The translations under genes were made by a program, and so were the position numbers. A stretch of 64,000 bases of DNA, taken from contig WHVD01000034.1 in the NCBI GenBank assembly GCA_015178975.1, positions 310,001 through 374,000 of the forward strand. The letters run 5' to 3'. Positions 56,142 through 64,000 of the stretch are shown here, in pieces; the stretch's first letter is position 1; the number at the start of each line of letters is the position of its first letter. The DNA is from Hysterangium stoloniferum (lineage: Eukaryota > Basidiomycota > Agaricomycetes > Hysterangiales > Hysterangiaceae). The notes under the pieces were generated by a model. The model had not been told where the DNA came from. It ran no database searches and saw only the letters and a list, made by a program, of their open reading frames with translations.

Positions 56142-56447
56142 TTAACATATGGTTAATAAAAATTCAAATGTTATGCAGCCTGCGGATTTAGCATGTTGAT
56201 CTTCAGTTGGATCGGTTGGTAAGTAGCACATAACTTCAACTGCCAGTGTTGCATATGACATTGTTATCAATGGAGTAGTAGCCCCAATCAATTTTTCACA
56301 TATCTCTTCAGTCTCATCATCGAGAGCGGGCGTTGCCAAAAAGCCACGAGTAGAAGCACCAGCTGCGGTTTCCAAAAGGCTTAAAGACAGACTTTCGGCA
56401 CAGTGGATGCCAAATGTATCTTGAGATATTGGAAGCACTTCAAGCAT
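56142..56447 (-). CDS. Hypothetical short protein
   Basis: A frame of about 100 codons, starting with a hydrophobic/acidic mix (LPISQDTFGIHCAESLSLSLLE) and containing DDETEEICEKLIGATTPLITMSYATLAVEVMC. It may be a helical exon of a gene downstream of Y. Nothing comparable occurs at the left-hand copy. The interval 55480-56140 shows nothing. Confidence 0.3.
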   Translation of the reverse strand: MLEVLPISQDTFGIHCAESLSLSLLETAAGASTRGFLATPALDDETEEICEKLIGATTPLITMSYATLAVEVMCYLPTDPTEDQHAKSAGCITFEFLLTIC

Positions 56448-56522
56448 CTCGCTAGTACAAAAATCTCAATAAAAAATGGTCACAGCATCTTGATCGGCTA
56501 AACTTTTACTATTTGTAATGAA

Positions 56523-59263
56523 CTAAAAGGATGTCTTAATATATGAGAATGCGACGGCGTAATTAAGTTTGCGGTTAACGTGGTGGGTACCATAACCACA
56601 AGTAATCGGTAAATCAAACATCAGAGTTGTTTGGCATATAAATTGTTCGTACAAGAAGACATATGAAGTTTCTTCGGATTTGTACAGGAGACAACAGTCG
56701 AGGAGTATCAGAGAGCATAGGCAGCAATCAGCAATCACATATTTGGGTAGTTGCCCGTTAACAGTACATTTGAGAAGAAGCGATGACTTATTCCTGACGA
56801 TGATATTGATTCCTATTCCCATATTTAGGCAATTTCATATTTATCAGATAAATATCTTACTCGTATCCTGGGTAACGAAGTCCTTTATATGACCCAGGTG
56901 CACTAGAAGGAGAAATGATAAATTCAAAAATTAACAGAATATTTATTACACACCTGCCACTCTGTTCACCATTACTGTTGCGGCTTACCTCTTCTTGGTA
57001 ATGAGGGTGGTTTCCCTGACCCTGAGAAATTTGATGCAACTGGGAAGACCACCTTATCCCTCGTCAGTTGCCAAATTATCACAATAAATTGTTAGGCAGG
57101 TAGATACCTCGAGGAAGATGACCTTTGTTGGTGCTTTCACTAATAGACTCGGTGCTCAGCTGACCAACTATGGAATTATGGCAGACATACCTGTTGCCCA
57201 GAGAAATGGAACGGGAAGCCGTAGTACTTCATGAATGAAGACATCTAGATTATTTTTTCCAAAATCTGTTGACGTATTAACTTACCTGGAATTGCGCGGG
57301 ACCAGGTTGGTCGCTGAGGACTCCGGGTGGTAAGCGTGACTAGATCACATTAGGCTTTGTTTAAAAGGAAGTAGATCGACTTTAAATACCTTCGATGTTC
57401 CCTATTATCCTCTTCCTGCATTGAAACCTTCGTAACACGGCTCAGCATTTTATGTGGTTGAAAAATAAATACATCAAACAGGGGAGAAGACTTACTGAGA
57501 CATTGATGGATAAATTTGAGGTTCCCATTGTCTATGGGAACTTGAAGAGGGAGTATGATTAAGACCTTGATGTCCGATTGTGGAAGAGGAATGTCCACTA
57601 GTTCGACTATCTGAGCGGGACCCCCTAACGAACTCTCTCAGTTGGAATAAAACACCAATAATAATATGGGGAACATGCCGTCCTCCAAATGTACCGGAGC
57701 TGTAGCAGTGGGAGGGTTCGGAAAGGTTAGCACTGCCCGTGCTACTGTTTGTTGTTAGAGATCTGTTAGATTCACCACTGTGACGATTTAATGCAGAATG
57801 CTCGACCAAACCAGGATTGTGTGTGGAGGAGGAATGCACACTAGTTCGACTATCTGAACGGGAGCCCCTACGAACACTGTTAATGGTATAAAACACGCAT
57901 GATAATATGGGAAACATACTGTAGTCCAAACGTACCCGTGCTATAGCGGTGTGAAGGCTCCGGAAGATCGGCATTGCCCCTGCTACTGGTTGATCTGTAT
58001 GACTCACTACTGTGACGATCGAATACAGTATTAGCATTGATGAAACCAGGATTGCGCGGTCGGGAAGTAGAAAGTCCAGGCTGTGGATACTGGCAGGCGG
58101 CATACAGTGGGGGAGGGGCGGCGCTACGCTGGGACTGAGGTTGAGGTTGAGGATGGGGCTGGGGCTGGGGCTAGGACTGGCTTTGTGGAACCGGTCGAGT
58201 ACCTCCATAACTTCTGTGGCGCCAATATGTCAGGATAGAGATATGACATTTTATGTTCTTCAACGAACTGGCTAGTATAGGAACTTTCGTAACTGCCTCT
58301 CCCAGGCTGCGCAAAATTCATCGAGGGAATTTCAGCAGACGTACTATTGATATTTAAGGGATAGTGTGAAGTAATTTAAATACATGGATAATGGTTATAC
58401 AAGGGAAGTGGGGCTTACATCGTGGACCTTGTATTCTTTGCGTGGCCAACCGTCTCACGACCCAGCGACATATCAGACTCTCGCCCCGCACTCCCACCTA
58501 ATATATATTTAAGGTCAAAATAAGTTGATAAATTAGCACAAAGTCGGTCGCACTGGGTGTTCGAGCCGAGATGTCGTATACTAGTGTCTCGCCGATTAGT
58601 CGCAAATTGAGGAGGATAGAGATAGACATTACAAACCTAAATAATTTCTTTTGCTATTACTCTCGTAATGCTGCATATTTACTTAGTCACACAATTTCCG
58701 CAGAAGATACTAAACATTACATTACTAGTTGAAAGGTTTCCTTGTTTCGCATAATATTCAGTAGATTTTCTCTACCAGTCGGATACAAATAATATAAATC
58801 ATTAGAAATTAGTTTGTCTCGGCCATATCGTGGAACACTCACCAGGATTTCATCTGGCGCTTTGTGTATTTTTGCCAGTAGAGACTGCATCGCCTCAATC
58901 GAAGGATCTCCACCGAGACAGGGAGCACAACTTGAACTTGCCACGGCAATCATACGGTTTAATGCGCCAGAATGTTCCCTAATAAAGTCGGCCACACTGC
59001 TTTTGACCATTTAAGTAAAAAGATTATCGACTGTCATGGTCCAATTTGCTGACAACAGACACATACCCGTTTATATTTTGTACCTCCGTAGAGATTACGA
59101 CCTGGGGGAATGACGCATTGGGAGACGCTGAGATAGTTGTAATGTGCCTGCGAAGCTCTGTAAGAGCATCTTTCACGTCCTGAGGCGCGGCAGGAGGGAT
59201 GTCGATCTGAGGTGGGGGTGGATAACTGGGTGGATAACTGGGGGGATAACGAGTGCTACTCAT
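56523..59263 (-). CDS. Gene Y, divergent partner of the kinase (partial model)
   Basis: Exon 1 starts at 59263 (MSSTRYPPSYPPSYPPPPQID, proline-rich) and continues DVKDALTELRRHITTI...STEVQNING. A phase-2 donor at about 59068 joins to SVADFIREHSGALNRMIAVASSSCAPCLGGDPSIEAMQSLLAKIHKAPDEI from about 59001. The middle (58208-57492) has repeated serine-rich exons around SRSDSRTSxHSSST and GSANLSEPSHCYSSGTFGG. The 3' part (56822-56523) has YVIADCC...LLYKSEETSYVFLYEQFICQ. It may be one gene or two. The first two exons and the last block also occur, broken, at 9050-9740. I do not recognise a domain. It lies head to head with the kinase across about 700 bp. Confidence 0.5.
57540..58080 (-). repeat. Tandem exon-intron units in gene Y, about 238 bp
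   Basis: At least two full units (about 57601-57838 and 57840-58075) and a partial third share GACTATCTGA.CGGGA, GATAATATGGG-like and CTGTGACGATT-like blocks in the same order. Each holds a serine-rich coding block and an intron-like segment. Confidence 0.7.
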
Positions 59264-59968
59264 AAGGAGACGTTGGGGTTGTATTTACGATATTGGTCTT
59301 ATGACATGGCTAAGTCCCCCTTAAATATTCCCCGGTGCCACTTGTGTTGAGTAGGAGACAAGAATTCGAAAGGATAGAGTCTGTTTGCGAAGCTCAGTGA
59401 GTGAGTGAGTAAACTTCACTATATATTATAGTACCTGTTTGCGAAGCTACAAGATGTTTAATAAGTAATAGAATGATAGTAAATGATTGTGCATATACCT
59501 CAGTGAGTGAGTGAGTAAACTTCACTGAGGTATATGGCGAAATATCGTGACTTTTTATTTTTATTTACTTTCTAATTATTTTAGGAGAGTTATTAGGGGA
59601 GTAAAAAAAAGAAAATTTATGATGCTCGAAGTTTCTAGTCGATTGCATCATTAAGGAGAAATTAGTCATTAGGAGTTACTTCCCCCCCTTAACGGCACTA
59701 CAATATATGCGCATATATGCGCATATACTCGTCATCGGATCCACATTTCGGTTTATGCGAAGACTTGATTACTAACAACTTGGCCTCATGCTTAACTGTA
59801 TTGACGATTCCATTCTGATCTGGAGTATCCAAAGGAACCCCGGGAAAATCCGTACTTATTGTTACGCCCCTTGGCGAGCTCCGCTGACAGCTGTGGCTGA
59901 GTACCGATGCCAGTAGCGCTCAAAAAGTTGCTTCCTCGTGACGACTGTCTAAATACAAAGAAAAACTC
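59264..59968. promoter_or_regulatory. Divergent intergenic region, gene Y / kinase
   Basis: About 705 bp separate the two divergent start codons. A unit with CAGTGAGTGAGTGAGTAAAC occurs at 59397 and 59502. The second copy forms a hairpin (arms ATACCTCAGTGA/TCACTGAGGTAT, about 59498-59536). A doubled TATGCGCATA sits at about 59706-59726. No TATA box can be assigned with confidence. The left-hand paralogous block lacks this region altogether. Confidence 0.4.
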
Positions 59969-61228
59969 ATGTTTCAGCACCCTACCGTTTTATACAAGCA
60001 CGAATACATATGGAGACGTTATCAACCATTCTTACAATTCAGGGGTTATATGCTTCGCCCTAGATATCACCCCGATTGGGTTGCATCGTGGACATACAAT
60101 GGTAAAGAGTCTTGGAAATGTGAAGATTGTCTGTTTAATGCAGTGCGGAAACATATAATACATAATTTCCTTCGCAGTCGCATCCTGATCTAAATACAGT
60201 TTTATAACTCAATTGATGCCAAGCGAATCTCGGACGACACTATGGTGTTCCTCAAGATGGTGGAGACAAAGAGAGAAGAATTACCAATTGCGATACATCT
60301 CTCATCACAAATCCTACGTTCTGATGCTAGAAACCGCACAGTTCCGATATTGGATGTAATTCCACTACCTGACAGTGACGATCACGCCGTCCTTGTCATG
60401 CCATTTCTCAGGAGGTTCGATCGACCCGAATTTGAATTCAGAATTGAGTGTATAGAGGCTATTCGCCACATGATTATGGTAATGGTAACCCATTTTTTCA
60501 AAGATTATAAACTTATCTAACTTACTTAGGGGTTGGAATTTATGCATGAACAGGGTGTAGCCCATAGGTAATAAGATCACGCGACTTCGCATTTCCAGGG
60601 ATTACAATTTTCTACAGAGATGCATGCCGGTTTAATTTTATGATGCATGCAAATAAACTAATCCCAAATGGATTTCATCCTATAATGTATGATTCACATA
60701 ACGGAGTGGATCTGTCTGCGCCATTTCACTGTCATACTCGGATGGCTGTCGCTCCTGTGGATTATTATTGGATCGATTTTGGCCTTTCCACTCAGTTTGC
60801 AGCTCGAGACACCTGTAAATTAGTCACGGGAATAGTTGGCCAAGACGAAACCGTCCCGGAGCTTTCCTTGACAGTGCCTTATGACCCATTCAAGGTCGAT
60901 ATATACCAAGTTGGAGGTTTAATTAAATATTTGATCGAGGTAACTTGGTCTATCACTATATTCTCTCAAGTGAATCTCAATATTCCATTATCGCTAGCGA
61001 TATTATGACTTAGACTTTCTTAAACCCTTGGCCTTGGCCATGATGCAAAATAACCCAATACAGAGGCCTAACGCCTCTGAGGCACTAGATCAGTTTGAGG
61101 GCCAAGTGTCAACGTTGAGTCACAATGATCTAAAGAGGAGAGTTGTTACATCCAGAACCTCTCGTCCTCCAATTTCTACCCGGCTGTGGCGTACACTCCG
61201 AGAGCACCTGCCATTTATTGGGTCTTAG
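59969..61228 (+). CDS. Protein-kinase-like gene, agaricomycete family
   Basis: Exons 59969-60142, 60200-60478, 60530-60567 and 60618-60939 join in frame, with introns of 50-57 bp. The product starts FQHPTVLYKHEYIWRR and GYMLRPRYHPDWVASW, the family's N-terminal signature. Kinase residues follow: lysine in MVFLKMV (beta-3), EFRIECIEAIRHM, EQGVAHRDA...NFMM (catalytic loop with HRD and N), YYWIDFGLST (DFG) and PYDPFKVDIYQVG. A last exon (about 61010-61228, LALAMMQNNPIQRPNASEALDQF) clearly belongs to it. However, the obvious donor at 60940 and acceptor at 61008 do not keep frame, and the same is true of the decayed copy, so the last splice is unresolved or the gene is mildly damaged. Probably a cytoplasmic kinase or pseudokinase; substrate unknown. 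Confidence 0.72.
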
Positions 61229-62262
61229 GATATAACATGCGATAGCGCATGGCGCGTTTTATATTCAGAATGGCTTCCCCCTGACGGCGCGAATCTGTCC
61301 ACGCATGTCCATGTGGCTAAGAATCACTCTATTTACTTCTTTGAATGATCTAGATACCTTATAGATCCCAATGTGATTCAGTTCCGGTATTACACCATTA
61401 ATAGCATCTGTATCCTAATACCTTCTTCATATATTTTTGCCGACCCCCGATTGAACCTATAGCTGTGTAGCCGCAAGTCGGCGGTCGGGCTGCGCCACTC
61501 ATCCTGGATTCTGCATGAGTTGTATTACCGTTTAGACTTTCTTCAACATTAAGCCCCTATGCCAAGACCCGACGGTTCCGACGCAATAGATTGTCTTGAG
61601 GGCCTCATGCGTGCGGAAGTTGAGTCACAAGCATATAGAAAGCAGAGTTCTTGATTATAGATTTTCTCACTCTGGTGTCACTTACAATCCAGAAACACCT
61701 ATTATTTACTTGACACTTCAGATATCGTAGCGAGCTATGGATAGGGGTCGGATGGGCTGTTATTATATAAATGGTCATTATGCTGTTAAGTCAATCTTGC
61801 AGGCTTTCCTGAAACGGTCGCCCTTGGCCGTGTTCCGCAATCAAAGAAAGTTCTTTGTACTGCATTAGCATATTAAAGGAAAATAATAAGAAAAGCCTTC
61901 CGGTGTCAAATTCATCTTCTAACAATAACCGAACTACAAGGTATCAGATATCTTCACCCTTGCCATCGTCCCATTCAAGTTGTCACCTGTCGTGGCAAGA
62001 ACGCTGGTAATTACAGCAGTGGTGTCTAATTACAATATTTCACATAACTTATGTCATGTCAAAGAATTCCCGAAAAAACCAAGAGAGTTCATCGATTAGG
62101 TTGACGGCCAGTCACATACTATAAGGTCTATGATCCAGGTGGCGTTTAAGCGACGAGATGAGCTGGCGCCTGATAACACCGGGAATTCGGACTCAATGAC
62201 CGAGGCTATGCATGGCGCAGTATCGGTTGCAAATCTCAGGCACCCAATTTCCATATAATAAC
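61229..62262 (+). repeat. Kinase 3' flank, reference copy
   Basis: Matches in reverse complement to 6390-6900, 2852-2960, 1546-1991 and 1-533. Around 61530-61620 a diverged second version of the kinase last exon occurs (TAGACTTTCTTC followed by a weak match to the C-lobe), suggesting an old tandem duplication of that exon. No gene is supported. Confidence 0.65.
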
Positions 62263-62312
62263 TATTTTGGGATCAAATACAGCCTGGTGACACGTGAGTT
62301 TCGCTATGGAAA

Positions 62313-62586
62313 AGTATTAAAAATAGTATGAGTTGACTCTATTGCAATACACAATATACAAGGGTTTAATAAGCTTGTAATAAAAGTACTTTGTGTCTCA
62401 ATATCTTGTGTCAGTTAGTGTAGCACCTCCTGACAATATAGGTTGGATGCTCTGGGAGGTGTATAGTGGTTCTGACACACATTAACCTCCAAATGCATGG
62501 TCCACAATTAGCATCTTCATATGAAAAGTTGCAATAATTGGTGGACTCCCCCTATAAAAAGGTGTGTTTCATCATCAAATTTAACA
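62313..62586 (+). repeat. 274-bp near-identical duplicate, second copy
   Basis: Same orientation as 24133-24406 and one visible difference; flanking sequences are unrelated. Confidence 0.85.
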
Positions 62587-62929
62587 AAAAGGTCGAATCC
62601 TTGGTTGATCAGCTGCTCCTAATATAGAAATTTTGAGATGGAAGCGCAGTTAAAAACATGTGAGTCCCTTGTGTTATATTTTCGGGTAAAACGAGCAGTC
62701 GGAGTCGTATAGTGACTGGGGTCATTATAACCCACATTCATTACCGCTCTCGTTTCTGAGTATATAACCTTGTAGTTACGCATGAGACTCCCCATGCGTT
62801 TATAACCAACAATATCACTCAGACAGTATTGCGCTCGTCCTCTATAGGTCTGGTCATATTTTCGCTGAAAAATTAACACCTCGGGCGGTTCCGGTCAGAG
62901 CCCTCCCGCATCGAGATCTAGTATTTGTA

Positions 62930-63300
62930 TTTTGAAAGGTTCATCCTTTATAGTAGATGGTCACACTTGTGGTAAAGTCCACGCTGTCGAAATTGGGACC
63001 TGAGCTTCTGTAGGACACGTGCATTATCATTCTTGCAAAGCCGAGGGAGATACTGGATTTAGTACATATTGAGTCAAAAATCACTTTCCTGCAGCCTGCC
63101 CAATGCAATATTCAGTGTGTAGACACTCCAGGATCTTCAGATCTGTTGGGAGGAAGCGCAAAGCCACAACTTCAGCAATGGGGTGGCATAATTTCATTCT
63201 CACAACTACCTTCAGTCACTTAAGACTTAGTCGAAGAAGGCAGAAACGCCCAATGCACGGTTTCAAAAAAAGCCCTGAGCCAGGGAATTGGCACAGCTGA
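62930..63300 (+). pseudogene. Unrecognised gene Z, copy 2
   Basis: Diverged duplicate of 55140-55480 (IIILAKPREILDL, CVDTPGSSDLLGGSAKPQLQQWGG) with stops between the blocks. The interval 63301-63586 shows nothing further. Confidence 0.4.
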
Positions 63301-63586
63301 TGCAAATCGATTTCGAGAGATCAACACCAGGAATTGATAGATGCCAGAGTGACACATTATAAGATCCCATGGCCCGATGTTTCTACATTTCTACCAATGA
63401 TGGTAGGTCTGTGGTACAACTCTCATGCAATTCACCAGCCATATTCGTGTTAGATTATATAATACCAACCATTGTTCCAACTGGGACCATATGGTGTACA
63501 GCTCTGAGTTCAGTGTGTATATGATCTAATAGGAATGGCACTTAGGGTTATATCCTTAAGTACAGTGTAAGACCAAACCTACCCAA

Positions 63587-63658
63587 GGTCAGATGGTGTA
63601 GTGGTTAACACCTTTGTTATGTAATTGAGAGATCCTGGGTTCAATCCCCAGTCTGGCT
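63587..63658 (+). mobile_element. tRNA-like SINE copy
   Basis: A 72-nt unit folds largely like a tRNA: acceptor arms GGTCAGA/TCTGGCT, A box TGGTGTAGTGG, perfect 5-bp T stem CTGGG/CCCAG around TTCAATC. The anticodon arm pairs poorly and the segment is followed by the same ATTCATTTTCTAC tail as the copy at 21114. It is therefore more likely a tRNA-derived SINE than a working tRNA gene. From 63672 to 64000 nothing is supported. Confidence 0.65.
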
Positions 63659-64000
63659 ATTCATTTTCTACATTACTTATGTTTTCTAACAATTTGTTTT
63701 ATCTATCATTGATGTCCCAGAAGGTAAATCTGTGAAGAATATCCTCGGCGATCGAGGGTTGATAAAGATCTTGATCCTGAAGCAAGACTTGATCAATTAT
63801 CGGATACTTTGAATAAGAGATATTCATCATGGAACTTCGATATGTTTATTCAAATAGGCTTGAGAAATCAAAAATATAGTACACCACAAGTGTCAACACG
63901 TAGGGCGATTATATAGGGTAGTAGTCAGATTAAAAACTATCGTAAGTATTCTTGGCGCCAGGAATAGGACTATGTCATTGAAGTCTTTTCCCGGTTTTGT

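Noticed and set aside
63587-63658. Functional tRNA gene
   Set aside because: Acceptor, A box, B box and T stem are good, but the anticodon arm pairs poorly and the downstream tail is shared with the SINE copy at 21114.

Overview
The window reads as a transposon-rich euchromatic or subtelomere-like stretch of a filamentous basidiomycete, most likely an agaricomycete. The reasons are 50-60 bp GT-AG introns, a protein-kinase-like family of the kind multiplied in mushroom-forming fungi, a DyP-type peroxidase remnant, a chromodomain Ty3/Gypsy element and a Ngaro-type tyrosine-recombinase retrotransposon. I cannot name a species. Only a few genes look alive; most of the sequence is mobile DNA, solo LTRs, broken gene copies and inverted duplications.

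Layout. 1-10 kb: an inverted, decayed copy of the gene block at 59-62 kb (protein kinase plus divergent gene Y plus kinase 3' flank), split by a Tigger/pogo remnant, a 3.3 kb TA-flanked IS630/Tc1-type DNA transposon and several solo LTRs, most with 5-bp target duplications. 10-12 kb: a Tc1-like element with long terminal inverted repeats. 11.9-20 kb: an LTR graveyard (families A, B, D), a truncated chromodomain Gypsy with open frames on its antisense strand, and a third kinase fragment. 20-28 kb: palindromic and tRNA-like short repeats, duplicated copies of an unrecognised gene family (here called U), fragments of a DyP peroxidase and of VPS15, and LTR pieces. 28-38 kb: a large imperfect inverted duplication (28.4-29.0 kb), a perfect 116-bp-arm palindrome (33.2-33.4 kb) and little recognisable coding sequence. 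38.0-41.2 kb: a nine-exon gene that stays in frame throughout, encoding a predicted membrane protein of about 906 residues with an acidic repeat tail built by tandem exon duplication. 43.7-49.2 kb: a family-B solo LTR and a decayed P-loop-type gene carrying a further solo LTR. 49.2-54.1 kb: an apparently whole Ngaro-like retrotransposon with its split direct repeats. 54-64 kb: the better-preserved kinase / gene Y pair, smaller repeats, and a tRNA-like SINE copy.

How the parts relate. The two kinase/Y blocks are paralogous, so the right-hand copy acts as an empty-site reference for each insertion in the left-hand copy. The same logic works for the two U copies (20.9-21.8 and 26.5-27.6 kb), where one carries a tRNA-like SINE and the other does not. 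The standout locus is 38,004-41,194, where exons 5-8 alternate in an A-B-A-B pattern between introns of identical 63-bp length.
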